From positions 27,650 to 91,649 of the forward strand of contig NZ_BBYJ01000034.1 of the NCBI RefSeq assembly GCF_001528665.1: a stretch of 64,000 nucleotides of DNA, read 5' to 3'. Numbering within the stretch: position 1 is the stretch's first letter; every line of letters begins with the position of its first letter. A program made the position numbers and the translations under genes. Source of the DNA: Microtetraspora malaysiensis (GTDB taxonomy: Bacteria > Actinomycetota > Actinomycetes > Streptosporangiales > Streptosporangiaceae). Positions 10,312 to 20,344 of this stretch are shown piece after piece. Below the pieces are notes generated by a model, which had not been told where the DNA came from, made no database searches, and saw nothing but the letters and a program-made list of their open reading frames with translations.

Positions 10312-10671
10312 CTACCGTCGCCTGCGCTGGCCGAGGGCGTAGGCGACGTTGACCGCGACGATGCCGGTCCACACGATCACCAGCCCGGACAGGCCGGCGG
10401 AGTACGAGGCCGCGCCGGTGAGCGGGATGGCGATGCCGAGCGAGCCGAGGGCCAGGCCGAGGTGGCGTTTGCGCTCCTGCTGCTCCGCCCACGTGGAGTG
10501 GCGCGGGTCGGGAAGCCGGCTGTCGGCTTCCGCCTTGACCCGTTGCGCGATGGTGGCCTCGATGCGGTCGAGGAAGGCCTCCGTCAGCGCGGATTCGTAC
10601 TCGGGACCGAGCTCGCGGCGGGCTTCGACGGTCGCGCGCAGCTCGTCGCGCGGCAGAGGGGTGTCCGGCAT
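10312..10671 (-). CDS. Small membrane protein of unknown function
   Basis: This 119-aa protein has an acidic, helical N-terminal half (ATVEARRELGPEYESALTEAFLDRIEATIAQRV) followed by two hydrophobic segments at about residues 71-90 and 93-113, and ends GQRRRR. That pattern suggests a soluble N-terminal helix tethered to the membrane by a hairpin. Similar actinobacterial proteins are annotated only as hypothetical. ATG 10671 is the first in frame. It lies 61 bp after pgl on the same strand and may be the last gene of the tkt-pgl operon. Confidence 0.75.
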   Translation of the reverse strand: MPDTPLPRDELRATVEARRELGPEYESALTEAFLDRIEATIAQRVKAEADSRLPDPRHSTWAEQQERKRHLGLALGSLGIAIPLTGAASYSAGLSGLVIVWTGIVAVNVAYALGQRRRR

Positions 10672-10732
10672 AGGTCTAATCTGCCAGATTTCTCGTGATC
10701 ACGCGCCTACCGGCCGTCGCGCTCGCCCGGGG

Positions 10733-11509
10733 TCAGGGGGAGGCGATGCGGCCGAGGCCGGGCGGGATCTTGCCGGCCGCGGCGCGGTCGAGCAGGAACA
10801 GGGTCCGGCGGCTGCCGCGGGCCCCGGCGGCCGGAACCTGGATCGGCCCCGCCCCCGACAGCGCGAGGTGGACGGCCTGCGCCTTCTCCGCGCCCGCGGC
10901 GACGATCCACACCTCGCGCGCGGCCTTGATCGCCGGGAGGGTGAGCGAGAGGCGGGTGGGCGGCGGCTTCGGTGCCCCGTGCACCGCGACGACCGCGCGC
11001 TCCTCCTCGTAGAGGGCGGGCTGCCCGGGGAACAGCGACGCGACGTGGCTGTCCGGGCCCATGCCGAGCAGCAGCACGTCGAACGACGGAACCGGGCCGT
11101 GGTCCTCGGGACGGGAGGCCTTCTCCAGCTCGGCCGCGTAGACCTCGGCCGCCTCCTCCGCGATCAGCCCGGAGTCCGCCGCCGGCATGGCGTGGACCCG
11201 CGCCGGGTCCACGTCCACGTGGTCGAGCAGCGCCGTGCGCGCACCGGTCTCGTTGCGCTCGGGGTCACCCGCGGGCAGGAACCGCTCGTCGCCCCACCAC
11301 ACGTCGAGGGCACGCCAGTCGATGGCGTCGCGTGCCTTCGACCCGGCGAGCGCCGCGAGCGTCGCGATGCCGACGGTGCCGCCGGTCAGCACGAGATGGG
11401 CCGACCCGCGGGCCGCCTGGGTGTCGGCCAGGCGGGTGATCAGGCGGGCCGCCACGGCCTGGGCGAGCACCTCCGCGTCGCGGTGGACGATGACGTTGGG
11501 GACACTCAC
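10733..11509 (-). CDS. pgl: 6-Phosphogluconolactonase
   Basis: The 258-aa product is of the DevB/Pgl type in the glucosamine-6-phosphate isomerase/6-phosphogluconolactonase fold. It shows LVLTGGTVG near residue 40, DVWWGDERFLPAGDPERN and LLGMGPDSHVASLFPG. It hydrolyses 6-phosphogluconolactone made by Zwf. GTG 11509 is used, 41 bp after opcA. It is the sixth gene of the tkt-tal-pgi-zwf-opcA-pgl operon. Confidence 0.93.
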   Translation of the reverse strand: MSVPNVIVHRDAEVLAQAVAARLITRLADTQAARGSAHLVLTGGTVGIATLAALAGSKARDAIDWRALDVWWGDERFLPAGDPERNETGARTALLDHVDVDPARVHAMPAADSGLIAEEAAEVYAAELEKASRPEDHGPVPSFDVLLLGMGPDSHVASLFPGQPALYEEERAVVAVHGAPKPPPTRLSLTLPAIKAAREVWIVAAGAEKAQAVHLALSGAGPIQVPAAGARGSRRTLFLLDRAAAGKIPPGLGRIASP

Positions 11510-11550
11510 GGCTGTTCCTTCTCCATTGGGGCACTACGGGCGGTTCGGGC

Positions 11551-12465
11551 TCAGGAGGCCGGGGACTTCGCCAACCACTGGATCGCCGATCCGTAGACGT
11601 CGTCCGAGTCCAGCCGGCGCAGCTCCTCGGCGAGCAACTCGGCGGTCGGCCGGCGGGCCAGGGCGACGCGCCGGTTCGGCTGTCCCGGCCGGGACAGTGT
11701 CGCCAGCCGGGCGTCCGTCCTGGAGATCGCCAGCTCGCCGCCCTCGGCGAGGGTGAGCCGTGCCTCGGTGAGGCCCGGTCCCACGCTCTCGGCCACCTCC
11801 ACCGAGGCGTTGAGCCGTTCGGAGAGCCAGGCCGCGAGCAGCGGCACGCTGGGGTTGCCCGCCGCGCCGTACACCGCGCCGGACAGCACCCGCCCGGGAG
11901 GCCGGTCGAACGCGGACGCCAGGAGGCTGCGCCACGCCGTGAGCCGCGTCCAGGCGAGGTCGGTGTCGCCCGGGAGGTAGCCCTTGTGGCGGCCCGCGAT
12001 GGCGGCCAGGGAGTCGGCCGCCGCCCGGGCGTCGGTGATCCGCCGGGTGGCGAGCCGGCCCACGGCGTCCTGCGACGGCGCCGGAGGCGCGTCGCCGGGC
12101 CACCACGCCACCACCGGCGTGTCGGTCAGCAGCAGCGGGCTGATCACCGAGTCGGCGTGCTCGGTGAGCCGGCCGTACAGGCGGAGCAGGACGACCTCGC
12201 CCGGGGACGACTCGCCCATCCGTACCTCGGCGTCGAGCCGGTCGGGCTCGTTCGGGTCACGCTTGATGACCGTCAGCACCCGGGAGGGGTGCTCGCGCGC
12301 GGCCTCGGTGGCCGCGCGCACGGCGTCGTACTGGCCGGCCTCGTCGCACACCACGACAAGGGTGAGCACCATGCCCACCGCCGGCGCGCCCATCTGGTGG
12401 CGCAACTGGGTCAGTGTCGACGAGATCTTCGAGGCCGTCGTGTCGGTCAGGTTGAAGGTGGTCAC
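11551..12465 (-). CDS. opcA: Glucose-6-phosphate dehydrogenase assembly protein OpcA
   Basis: This 304-aa protein is OpcA of the actinobacterial and cyanobacterial type, with TDTPVVAWWPGDAPP near the middle and a C-terminal ELRRLDSDDVYGSAIQWL segment. OpcA is required for activity or redox control of Zwf in cyanobacteria and mycobacteria and is nearly always encoded next to zwf. GTG 12465 lies 16 bp after the zwf stop, so the two are cotranscribed. Confidence 0.93.
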   Translation of the reverse strand: MTTFNLTDTTASKISSTLTQLRHQMGAPAVGMVLTLVVVCDEAGQYDAVRAATEAAREHPSRVLTVIKRDPNEPDRLDAEVRMGESSPGEVVLLRLYGRLTEHADSVISPLLLTDTPVVAWWPGDAPPAPSQDAVGRLATRRITDARAAADSLAAIAGRHKGYLPGDTDLAWTRLTAWRSLLASAFDRPPGRVLSGAVYGAAGNPSVPLLAAWLSERLNASVEVAESVGPGLTEARLTLAEGGELAISRTDARLATLSRPGQPNRRVALARRPTAELLAEELRRLDSDDVYGSAIQWLAKSPAS

Positions 12466-12481
12466 GGCGCCTTCCGTTCAC

Positions 12482-14197
12482 TCACAGCCGTCGCCACACG
12501 CGCCCGTCACGCGTGATCATGGCGTCGGCGGACGGCGGGCCCCATGTGCCCGCGGGATAGCCCTCAGGACGGCCGGAGGCCGCCCAGTGCTCCTCGATCG
12601 GGTCGAGGATCTTCCACGACAGCTCGACCTCGGCCTGGTGCGGGAACAGGGGCGGATCCCCGATGAGGACGTCGAGCAGCAGCCGCTCGTACGCCTCCGG
12701 GGAGGACTCCATGAACGACTCGCCGTAGGCGAAGTCCATGCTGACGTCCCTGACCTCCATGGCGGTGCCCGGCACCTTCGAGCCGAAGCGCACGGTGATC
12801 CCCTCGTCCGGCTGGACGCGGATCACCAGGGCGTTCTGCCCGAGTATCTCGGTGTCGGTCGAGCTGAACGGCAGGTGCGGCGCCCGCTGGAACACCACCG
12901 CCACCTCGGTGACCCTGCGGCCGAGCCGCTTGCCGGTGCGCAGGTAGAAGGGGACGCCCGCCCAGCGGCGGTTGGCCACCTCCAGCCTGACGGCGGCGTA
13001 GGTCTCGGTGATGGAGTCCGGCGAGATGCCCTCCTCCTCCAGGTAGCCGGCCACCGACTCGCCGCCCTGCCAGCCCGCGGTGTACTGCCCGCGCGCGGTG
13101 CCGAGCGACAGGTCGGCCGGCAGCCGGACCGAGCGGAGCACCTTCTCCTTCTCGCGCCGCAGCGAGTCGGCGTCGAAGGACGTGGGGTCCTCCATCGCGA
13201 CCAGGGCGAGCAGCTGAAGGAGGTGGTTCTGGATCACGTCGCGGGCGGCGCCGATGCCGTCGTAGTATCCGGCCCGGCCGCCGATGCCGATGTCCTCGGC
13301 CATCGTGATCTGGACGTGGTCCACGTAGCCGCGGTTCCAGATCGGCTCGTACAGCGTGTTCGCGAACCGCAGGGCCAGGATGTTCTGGACGGTCTCCTTG
13401 CCCAGGTAGTGGTCGATGCGGAAGACCGACTTCTCCGGGAACACCGCGCTGGTGATCGCGTTGAGCTCGCGGGCGGTCTTGAGGTCGCGGCCGAACGGCT
13501 TCTCGATGACCACCCGGCGCCAGGCGCCCTCGGGGGCGTTGGCCAGGTTGGTCCGCTTGAGCTGCTCCACGACCACCGGGAAGAACTTCGGCGGGACCGA
13601 CAGGTAGAACGCGTAGTTCCCGCCGGTGCCGCGCGTCTCGTCGATCTCCTTGAGCATCATCGCGAGCACGTCGAAGGCGCCGTCGTCGCTGAACTCGCCG
13701 GGGCAGAAGTGGATGCCCTCGGCGATCTGCCGCCAGACCTCCTCGCGGAACGGCGTCCGCGCGTGCTCCTTCACCGACTCGTACGTCACCTGGGCGAAGT
13801 CCTCGTGCGCCCAGTCGCGGCGGGCGAAGCCGACCAGGGAGAACCCCGGCGGCAGCAGGCCGCGGTTGCCCAGGTCGTAGATCGCCGGGAGCAGCTTCTT
13901 CTTCGCGAGGTCGCCGGTCACACCAAACAGGACGAGCACGCAGGGGCCGGCCACCCGGGGCAGCCGCTTGTCGCGCGGGTCCCGCAGCGGGTTCGCCACG
14001 CCCTCCTCGTCGGCGGCCAGGCCGAGGGCGGCCGCCAGGTCACGCTCCTCCGATGTCTCCGACATCTCGGACACGTCGGGCACCCGCCCGCCGTCGTGTG
14101 TCTCCGCCGGGCCGGCCGGCCCGGCCGCCGCCGGGACGTCAGGCGTCCCGGCGGCGGCCTGCGCCGTCTCGGCTGGGCGGTTGTCCCGCTTACCCAT
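12482..14197 (-). CDS. zwf: Glucose-6-phosphate 1-dehydrogenase with N-terminal extension
   Basis: This oxidises glucose 6-phosphate to 6-phosphogluconolactone with NAD(P). FGVTGDLAKKKLLPAIYDL is the nucleotide-binding motif and RIDHYLGKE contains the active-site Lys. At 571 aa it is about 60 residues longer than usual (~510). The extra N-terminus is low-complexity, rich in Ala, Pro, Gly and Glu, ahead of the conserved NPLRDPRDKRLPRVAGP. ATG 14197 has GAGGAG just upstream. In-frame GTG 14074 and ATG 14065 lack a ribosome-binding site, so I kept the long form. A 16-bp perfect hairpin lies inside the extension (14123-14159). The gene is 48 bp after pgi and 16 bp before opcA. Confidence 0.93.
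   Translation of the reverse strand: MGKRDNRPAETAQAAAGTPDVPAAAGPAGPAETHDGGRVPDVSEMSETSEERDLAAALGLAADEEGVANPLRDPRDKRLPRVAGPCVLVLFGVTGDLAKKKLLPAIYDLGNRGLLPPGFSLVGFARRDWAHEDFAQVTYESVKEHARTPFREEVWRQIAEGIHFCPGEFSDDGAFDVLAMMLKEIDETRGTGGNYAFYLSVPPKFFPVVVEQLKRTNLANAPEGAWRRVVIEKPFGRDLKTARELNAITSAVFPEKSVFRIDHYLGKETVQNILALRFANTLYEPIWNRGYVDHVQITMAEDIGIGGRAGYYDGIGAARDVIQNHLLQLLALVAMEDPTSFDADSLRREKEKVLRSVRLPADLSLGTARGQYTAGWQGGESVAGYLEEEGISPDSITETYAAVRLEVANRRWAGVPFYLRTGKRLGRRVTEVAVVFQRAPHLPFSSTDTEILGQNALVIRVQPDEGITVRFGSKVPGTAMEVRDVSMDFAYGESFMESSPEAYERLLLDVLIGDPPLFPHQAEVELSWKILDPIEEHWAASGRPEGYPAGTWGPPSADAMITRDGRVWRRL
14123..14159 (-). other. Strong hairpin inside the zwf 5' coding region
   Basis: 14123-14138 pairs perfectly with 14144-14159: a 16-bp, almost all-GC stem with loop TCAGG. 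In the mRNA it lies about 40-75 nt after the zwf start codon. It has no T-tract. It could slow translation or act as a pause or processing element between pgi and zwf; this is inference. Confidence 0.6.
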
Positions 14198-14245
14198 CGG
14201 ATCTCCTCGCCCTGCGGCTCGTGGCCAGTGGCGTGCTCATCGAGG

Positions 14246-15871
14246 TCAGAGCTCCTCCGCCACCGACAGCAGGTGCCTGACGCCGGCCACCCGGTCGGTG
14301 AGGTGCAGGCGCACCGCCGGACGGCCCCGCGAGGCCAGCGCCCCGAAGTCGCCCAGGGCCTGGGCGAGCTGGAGCCGGCCCAGGGTGTACGGCTTGCCGG
14401 GCACCTCGACGTCCTCGGTGACCGCGCCGGTGATCTGCAGGAAAACGCCCACCTCCGGACCGCCCTTGTGGAACTGGCCGGTCGAGTGGAGGAAGCGCGG
14501 TCCCCAGCCGAACGTGACCGCGTGGTCGGTCCGGTAGTCGAGCAGCGCCCGCAGCGTGGCCGGATCGGCCGCCGCCCACGCCTCGGTCAGCTCCTCGAAC
14601 GAGGCGTCGCCGACCCGGGCCGCGTCGAACGCCGCCTCCCGGTCCAGGTACGCCATGACCGAGAGGTAGCCGTGCTTCGGGATCGCCCGCAGCAGCCACG
14701 TCAGCACGTCCGCCAGGTTCTTCGGGCCGCCGGGCACGTCGCCGTAGACCTCGACCGGGCCGTCGGTGAGGAGCGGCGTGCCGGTCGGCAGCGGCCCGTC
14801 GCCCGCCTCGCTCAGGATGCGGGTGGTGTTCTCCTTGGACTCGGCGACGTTCGGCTGGTTGAACGGGTCGATCCCGAGCAGCCGGCCGGCGATCGCCGTG
14901 GCGTACTCCCAGACGAGGAACTGCGCGCCCAGCGGGCCGTCCACCGAGGTGCCGCTGTCCCGGCCGATGTTCACCAGGAACTGGTCCCCGGCCTCGGCCG
15001 CCTCGGCGCCGACGACGGGCAGGATGCCCGTGCCCGACTTGCCGGTCGACTCCGCGATGAGCTGCTCGATCCAGTCGGGGAGCCCGTTGATGTCGGTCAT
15101 GCTGTCGCGCAGGACCATCTTGTCGCGCCCCGCGAGCGCCTCCGCGCCGAGCAGCACGCCCAGGTCGAGGCCCGGGTTGCCGTCGTCGTGGGACAGCAGC
15201 GGCGCGACCGCCGCCGCGTCGTCGAGCAGCCGCGCGATGTCGGCGCCGGCGAGAGCGCTCGGCACCAGCCCGAACGCGCTGAGCGCGCTGTAGCGGCCCC
15301 CGACGTTCGGGTCGGCCAGCACGACCTGGTAGCCCGCCTCGATGGCCGACTGCTCCAGCGGAGAGCCGGGATCGGTCACCACGACGATGCGGTCGGCCGG
15401 GTCGATCCCGGCCTCGCGGAACGCCTTCTCGTAGATCCGCCGGTGGCTGTCGGTCTCGACGGTGCCGCCGCTCTTGCTGGCGACGACCAGCAGCGTGCGC
15501 TCCAGGCGGTCCGCCAGCGCCCGCCGGACCTGCCCGGGGTCGGTGGTGTCGAGCACGGTCAGCGGGACGTCCTCGGTGGCGCAGATCACCTCCGGGGCCA
15601 GCGACGAGCCGCCCATCCCGGCCAGTACGACGTGGTCGAGGCCCTCCGCGCGCGCCTTCTCGACGAGCTTGGTGATCTCGGGCAACAGCTCCCTGCTGGT
15701 GAGGGGGAGCTTCAGCCAGCCGAGGCGGACGGCCGCCTCGGTCCTGGCCTCGGACCCCCACAGGCCGGGGTCGCCGGCGGCCAGCGCCGCCGGCACCCCC
15801 TCCGCCACCAGCTTCTCCCGGAGGGCGCGTACGCTCTCCGGCTCCGGGCCGAGAGTTACCTCGATGGTCAT
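14246..15871 (-). CDS. pgi: Glucose-6-phosphate isomerase
   Basis: The 541-aa enzyme interconverts glucose 6-phosphate and fructose 6-phosphate. SIS-fold motifs are visible: VVLAGMGGSSLAPEVI (phosphate loop), VVASKSGGTVET and the conserved Glu region GPLGAQFLVWEYATAIAG. It is of the actinobacterial type found inside pentose-phosphate operons, differing from the ~550-aa E. coli Pgi in motif wording. ATG 15871 is separated from the tal stop by one base, so translation is coupled. Here it can return fructose 6-phosphate from the non-oxidative branch to Zwf. Confidence 0.9.
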   Translation of the reverse strand: MTIEVTLGPEPESVRALREKLVAEGVPAALAAGDPGLWGSEARTEAAVRLGWLKLPLTSRELLPEITKLVEKARAEGLDHVVLAGMGGSSLAPEVICATEDVPLTVLDTTDPGQVRRALADRLERTLLVVASKSGGTVETDSHRRIYEKAFREAGIDPADRIVVVTDPGSPLEQSAIEAGYQVVLADPNVGGRYSALSAFGLVPSALAGADIARLLDDAAAVAPLLSHDDGNPGLDLGVLLGAEALAGRDKMVLRDSMTDINGLPDWIEQLIAESTGKSGTGILPVVGAEAAEAGDQFLVNIGRDSGTSVDGPLGAQFLVWEYATAIAGRLLGIDPFNQPNVAESKENTTRILSEAGDGPLPTGTPLLTDGPVEVYGDVPGGPKNLADVLTWLLRAIPKHGYLSVMAYLDREAAFDAARVGDASFEELTEAWAAADPATLRALLDYRTDHAVTFGWGPRFLHSTGQFHKGGPEVGVFLQITGAVTEDVEVPGKPYTLGRLQLAQALGDFGALASRGRPAVRLHLTDRVAGVRHLLSVAEEL

Positions 15872-15872
15872 C

Positions 15873-16976
15873 TCAGGCCTTCCCGAGCTCGGCGGTCACA
15901 GTCTCCAGGAGCTCCTTCCAGGAGACCTCGAACTTGTCCACGCCCTCGCTCTCGAGCACCCGTACGACGTCGTCGTAGTCGACGCCGGCCTCCTTGAGCG
16001 CGGCCATGGTGTTCCACGCCTGCTCGTAGAAGGGACGGATCGTGTCGCCCGAGATCTTCCCGTGGTCGGCGACCGCGTCGAGCGTCTTCTCCGGCATCGT
16101 GTTGACCGTGCCCGCCGTGACGAGCTGGTCCACGTACAGCGTGTCCGGGTAGTCGGGGTTCTTCACACCGGTCGAGGCCCACAGCGGGCGCTGCGGCCGG
16201 GCGCCCGCCGCGCGCAGCGCCTGCCAGCGCGGGCTCGCCATGATCTCCTCGAACGCGGCGAACGCGAGCCGCGCGTTGGCCACGGCGGCCTTGCCCTTCA
16301 GCGCGGCCGCCTCGGGCGTGCCGACGCGGTCGAGGCGGGCGTCGATCTCGGAGTCCACCCGGCTGACGAAGAACGAGGCGACCGACTCGATGGCGGCGAG
16401 GTTGACGCCGTTCGCCTTGGCCTTCTCCAGGCCCTCCAGCCAGGCGTCCATGACTGCGCGGTAGCGCTCGAGGGAGAAGATCAGCGTGACGTTGACGCTG
16501 ATGCCCTCCGCGAGGCACTGCGTGATCGCGGGCAGGCCCTCGACGGTCGCCGGGATCTTGATGAACAGGTTGGGCCGGTCGACCAGCCACCAAAGCGCGC
16601 GGGCCTCGGCGATCGTCCGCTCCGTGTCCCGGGCCAGGCGCGGGTCGACCTCGATGGAGACCCGGCCGTCCACGCCGTTCGTCGCGTTGAAGACCGGGCG
16701 CAGCACGTCGGCGGCCCAGCGGATGTCGAACGTGGTGATCGACCGGACCGCCTCATCGACCGAGACGCCCCGCACCCGCAGGTCGTGGAGCTGCGCGTCG
16801 TACGCGTCGCCCTTGGTCAGGGCCGCCGCGAAGATCGTGGGGTTGGAGGTGACGCCCACGACCTGCTTGTCCCGGATCAGGGCGGCAAGATTGCCGGTGC
16901 GCAGGCGATCACGGCTGATGTCGTCCAGCCAGATCGACACGCCGGCCCCGGTGAGGCGCTTCAGGTTCTCGCTCAT
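15873..16976 (-). CDS. tal: Transaldolase
   Basis: The 367-aa class I aldolase-fold enzyme moves a dihydroxyacetone unit between sugar phosphates. Conserved segments are [41 protein letters not shown] (Schiff-base region), [17 protein letters not shown] and [19 protein letters not shown]. It is the longer actinobacterial form. I chose ATG 16976 ([14 protein letters not shown]) with GAGGAG upstream. The frame is open 56 codons further, but that sequence overlaps tkt and is unconserved. It lies 7 bp after tkt. Confidence 0.95.
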   Translation of the reverse strand: MSENLKRLTGAGVSIWLDDISRDRLRTGNLAALIRDKQVVGVTSNPTIFAAALTKGDAYDAQLHDLRVRGVSVDEAVRSITTFDIRWAADVLRPVFNATNGVDGRVSIEVDPRLARDTERTIAEARALWWLVDRPNLFIKIPATVEGLPAITQCLAEGISVNVTLIFSLERYRAVMDAWLEGLEKAKANGVNLAAIESVASFFVSRVDSEIDARLDRVGTPEAAALKGKAAVANARLAFAAFEEIMASPRWQALRAAGARPQRPLWASTGVKNPDYPDTLYVDQLVTAGTVNTMPEKTLDAVADHGKISGDTIRPFYEQAWNTMAALKEAGVDYDDVVRVLESEGVDKFEVSWKELLETVTAELGKA

Positions 16977-16983
16977 GATCTCC

Positions 16984-19110
16984 TCAGTTTCCGGTCGTCT
17001 CGCCCTTGTCGGCCCCCGTCTTGGCGAGGCTCGCCTTGGCGGCGGCCACCACACGGTCGGCGGTGAGGCCGAACTGCTCGAACATGGTCCTGTACGGCGC
17101 GGAGGCGCCGAAGTGCTCAAGGCTGAGCACTGCCCCCGCATCACCGACGAACTCGTGCCAGCCGAGGGAGATTCCCGCCTCGACGGCGACCCGGGCGCGG
17201 ACCGCCGGGGGCAGCACGGACTGCTGGTAGGCGGCGTCCTGGGCGCGGAACCACTCGACGCACGGCATCGACACGACCCGGGTCGGGACGCCCTGCTCCT
17301 CCAGGATCCGGCGGGCGCCGACGGCCAGCTCGACCTCGCTGCCCGTGGCGATGATCACGACGGCGGGCTGGCCGGTGGAGGCGTCCTGCAGGATGTAGCC
17401 GCCGCGCGCGACCCGGTCCGCGTCGCCGGTGCCCTCGTAGACCGGCAGGTTCTGCCGGGTCAGTGCGAGCGCCGCCGGGCGGTCGGTGTGCTCCAGGATC
17501 ACCTTCCAGGCCGCGGCCGTCTCGTTGGCGTCGGCCGGGCGCACCACGTCGAGGCCCGGGATCGCGCGCAGCGACCACAGGTGCTCGATCGGCTGGTGGG
17601 TCGGGCCGTCCTCGCCGAGGCCGATCGAGTCGTGCGTCCACACGTAGGTCACCGGCAGCTTCATCAGCGCGGCGAGCCGGACCGCCGGACGCATGTAGTC
17701 GCTGAAGACGAGGAAGGTGCCGCCGTACGGGCGGGTGCCGTTGTGCAGGGCGATGCCGTTGAGGATGGCGCCCATGCCGTGCTCGCGGATGCCGAAGTGC
17801 AGCGTGCGGCCGTACTTGTTGCCCGGGAACTCGTGGGTCTGGTACTCGTCCGGGATGAAGGACGGCTCGCCCTTCATCGTGGTGTTGTTGGAGTCGGCGA
17901 GGTCGGCGGAGCCACCCCACAGCTCGGGCAGCACCGGCGCGAGGGCGCTCAGGACCTCGCCGGACGCCTTGCGGGTGGCGATGGAGGAACCGACCTCGAA
18001 CGACGGCAGCGCCTTGGACCAGCCGTTCGGCAGGTGGCGGGCCGAGATCCGGTCGAACAGCTCGGCGCGCTCGGGGTTGTCCGCCCGCCAGCTCTGGTAG
18101 CCCTTGTCCCACTCGGCGCGCAGCTCGCGGCCGCGCGTGACGACCTCCCTGGCGTGGTCGAGGACGTCCGCCGGGACCTGGAAGGTCTGCTCGGGGTCGA
18201 GGCCGAGCACCCGCTTGGTGGCGGCGACCTCCGCGTCGCCCAGCGCCGCGCCGTGGATCTTGCCGGTGTTCTGCTTGTTCGGCGCGGGCCAGCCGATGAT
18301 GGTGCGGAGCTTGATGAACGTCGGCCGATCGGTCTCCGCGCGGGCCGCCTCAAGCGCGTCGTACAGCGCCTGGACGTCCTCCTTGTACTCCCCGGTCGCG
18401 GTCCAGTCGACCTCGAGGACCTGCCAGCCGTACGCCTCGTAGCGCTTGGCGATGTCCTCCGACAGGGCGATCTGGGTGTCGTCCTCGATCGAGATGTGGT
18501 TGGAGTCGAAGACGACCGCGAGGTTGCCCAGCTTCTGGTGGCCGGCGAGGGCGCTGACCTCGTGGCTGATGCCCTCTTCGATGTCGCCCTCGGAGGCGAT
18601 GCACCAGATCATGTGGTCGAACGGCGACGTCCCCGGAGCCGCGTCCGGGTCGAACAGGCCGCGCTCGCGGCGGGCCGCCATGGCCATGCCGACCGCGTTG
18701 CCGATGCCCTGGCCGAGCGGGCCGGTGGTGGTCTCCACGCCGACGGTGTGGCCGTACTCGGGGTGGCCGGGGGTGAGACTGCCCCACTGCCGCAGCGCCT
18801 TGAGGTCCTCCAGGCCCAGGCCGTACCCGGACAGGTAGAGCTGGATGTAAAGGGTCAGGCTGCTGTGACCACAGGAAAGGACGAACCGGTCGCGGCCCGC
18901 CCACTTGGCGTCGCACGGGTCATGCCGCAGGACTCGCTGGAAAAGGAGATAGGCCGCGGGAGCCAAGCTCATCGCAGTTCCGGGGTGACCTGAGCCGGCC
19001 TTCTCGACCGCGTCCATGGCGAGTGCTCGCACCACGTCGACCGCGCGCCGGTCGAGGTCGGTCCACTCAAGGCTTGCGCTGCTCAACTGCTGATTCCCCT
19101 CTACGTTCAT
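16984..19110 (-). CDS. tkt: Transketolase
   Basis: This full-length 708-aa thiamine-diphosphate enzyme transfers two-carbon units in the non-oxidative pentose phosphate pathway. [17 protein letters not shown] and [16 protein letters not shown] are in the N-terminal TPP-binding domain, [14 protein letters not shown] is the ThDP/Mg motif, and the pyrimidine domain shows [17 protein letters not shown] place the start at ATG 19110 ([11 protein letters not shown]), though its ribosome-binding site is weak. GTG 19140, in frame, adds ten residues. tkt leads the operon tkt-tal-pgi-zwf-opcA-pgl and is divergent from ctaB. A perfect 6-bp inverted repeat (19164-19177) lies in its promoter region, and TAGGGT on the minus strand near 19144-19149 can be the -10. 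Confidence 0.95.
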   Translation of the reverse strand: MNVEGNQQLSSASLEWTDLDRRAVDVVRALAMDAVEKAGSGHPGTAMSLAPAAYLLFQRVLRHDPCDAKWAGRDRFVLSCGHSSLTLYIQLYLSGYGLGLEDLKALRQWGSLTPGHPEYGHTVGVETTTGPLGQGIGNAVGMAMAARRERGLFDPDAAPGTSPFDHMIWCIASEGDIEEGISHEVSALAGHQKLGNLAVVFDSNHISIEDDTQIALSEDIAKRYEAYGWQVLEVDWTATGEYKEDVQALYDALEAARAETDRPTFIKLRTIIGWPAPNKQNTGKIHGAALGDAEVAATKRVLGLDPEQTFQVPADVLDHAREVVTRGRELRAEWDKGYQSWRADNPERAELFDRISARHLPNGWSKALPSFEVGSSIATRKASGEVLSALAPVLPELWGGSADLADSNNTTMKGEPSFIPDEYQTHEFPGNKYGRTLHFGIREHGMGAILNGIALHNGTRPYGGTFLVFSDYMRPAVRLAALMKLPVTYVWTHDSIGLGEDGPTHQPIEHLWSLRAIPGLDVVRPADANETAAAWKVILEHTDRPAALALTRQNLPVYEGTGDADRVARGGYILQDASTGQPAVVIIATGSEVELAVGARRILEEQGVPTRVVSMPCVEWFRAQDAAYQQSVLPPAVRARVAVEAGISLGWHEFVGDAGAVLSLEHFGASAPYRTMFEQFGLTADRVVAAAKASLAKTGADKGETTGN

Positions 19111-19163
19111 TGCGCCGGATTTGGCATTTCCCGCCCACACGGGACCCTAACGGGTCGGCGCTC

Positions 19164-19177
19164 CTACCGTTCGGTAG
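19164..19177. promoter_or_regulatory. TetR-type palindrome between tkt and ctaB
   Basis: CTACCG-TT-CGGTAG is a perfect inverted repeat, 54 bp before the tkt start. It lies about where the -35 would be for the minus-strand -10 TAGGGT (19144-19149). Operators of this short-spaced form are typical of TetR-family repressors. No such regulator is encoded in the window. Confidence 0.45.
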
Positions 19178-19280
19178 ACCACCGCCGTACCGGCTGTCCG
19201 GTGCGGCGAGCAGGGCGTACCGGCGGGGTCGCGAAGGCGCCCCTCCCGGCCCCAGTTCAGGGACCATCGGTTCTCCCGAC

Positions 19281-19286
19281 TACAGT
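19281..19286 (+). promoter_or_regulatory. Possible -10 element for ctaB
   Basis: TACAGT fits TANNNT and lies about 90 nt before the ctaB start. The best -35 (TTCAGG, 19256-19261) has a long 19-bp spacer, so the call is weak. Confidence 0.35.
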
Positions 19287-19374
19287 GAGTCCTCAAGTGC
19301 CTGGCTCCTGCCTGGAGATCCGCTCAATTCAGAGGTTACGCGTTGACCCCGCACACGCTGGAAGCGCCTTGACG

Positions 19375-20319
19375 GTGCTGACGAAGATGGAATCGGTGCC
19401 CCCGCTCGGAACGGCGGTGGCGACCGCGCCGCGCTCCCTGGGCGCGCTTGTGCGGGCGTACGTCGCGCTCACCAAGCCGCGGATCATCGAGCTGCTGCTG
19501 ATCACAACCCTCCCCGTCATGTTCCTTGCCGCGCGCGGCCTGCCGCCGTTGTGGACCGCCATCGCGACGATGGTCTTCGGCACGCTGTCCGCGGGCAGCG
19601 CCAACGTGCTGAACTGCTACATCGACCGGGACATCGACAAGACGATGCGGCGCACCCGCCGCCGTCCCCTGGCCAAGTCGGAGGTCTCCCCGGCGGGCGC
19701 GCTGGTCTTCGGCGTGGTTCTCGGCGTCATCTCCACCGTCGGCCTCGGCCTGGCCGTGAACTGGCTCGCCGCCGCGCTGTCGCTGGGCGCGATCCTTTTC
19801 TACGTCCTCGTCTATTCGATGGTGCTCAAGCGCCGCACCGTCCAGAACATCGTCTGGGGCGGCATCGCGGGCTGCATGCCCGTGCTGATCGGCTGGGCGG
19901 GCATCACCGGCAGCCTCTCCTGGGCCCCCGTCGTGCTGTTCGGTGTGGTGTTCTTCTGGACGCCGCCGCACACGTGGACGCTGGCCATGCGCTACCGCGA
20001 GGACTACGCCTCGGTGGACGTGCCGATGCTGCCGGTCGTCGCGACCGAGCGCCGCGTGGTGCGCGAGGTCATCGCCTACACCTGGGCGACCGTCCTGTGC
20101 TCGCTGCTGCTGTGGCCGGTGGCCGGGACCTCGCTGCTGTACCCGGCCGTCGCCGCCGTCCTCGGCGCCGCCTGCCTGTGGGAGGTCTACCGCCTGCTCG
20201 GCCGGCTCAACGCGGGCAAGACCGGGGTGGACCTGCGCCCGATGCGCTTCTTCCACTGGTCGAACATCTACCTCGCCCTGCTGTTCCTCACCGTCGCGGT
20301 CGACTCGCTCCTGGTCTGA
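19375..20319 (+). CDS. ctaB: Protoheme IX farnesyltransferase (heme O synthase)
   Basis: This polytopic UbiA-family prenyltransferase (~314 aa, about nine membrane segments) adds farnesyl to heme B to form heme O for aa3 oxidase. The first Asp-rich motif is [20 protein letters not shown]; the second region is [20 protein letters not shown]. The N-terminal [20 protein letters not shown] is typical of actinobacterial CtaB. The start is uncertain: GTG 19375, TTG 19369 (best Shine-Dalgarno spacing, GGAAG) and ATG 19387 are in frame. It is divergent from tkt. ctaA, which acts next, is at 28.4-29.4 kb. Confidence 0.92.
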   Translation: MLTKMESVPPLGTAVATAPRSLGALVRAYVALTKPRIIELLLITTLPVMFLAARGLPPLWTAIATMVFGTLSAGSANVLNCYIDRDIDKTMRRTRRRPLAKSEVSPAGALVFGVVLGVISTVGLGLAVNWLAAALSLGAILFYVLVYSMVLKRRTVQNIVWGGIAGCMPVLIGWAGITGSLSWAPVVLFGVVFFWTPPHTWTLAMRYREDYASVDVPMLPVVATERRVVREVIAYTWATVLCSLLLWPVAGTSLLYPAVAAVLGAACLWEVYRLLGRLNAGKTGVDLRPMRFFHWSNIYLALLFLTVAVDSLLV

Positions 20320-20344
20320 CCGGGAGCGGAGGCCCGCGCCCCGC

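Noticed and set aside
11984..15997. A 1,337-codon open frame on the plus strand across opcA, zwf and pgi.
   Set aside because: It is antisense to three well-conserved genes and its translation is low-complexity. Long antisense frames are expected in DNA of this GC content.
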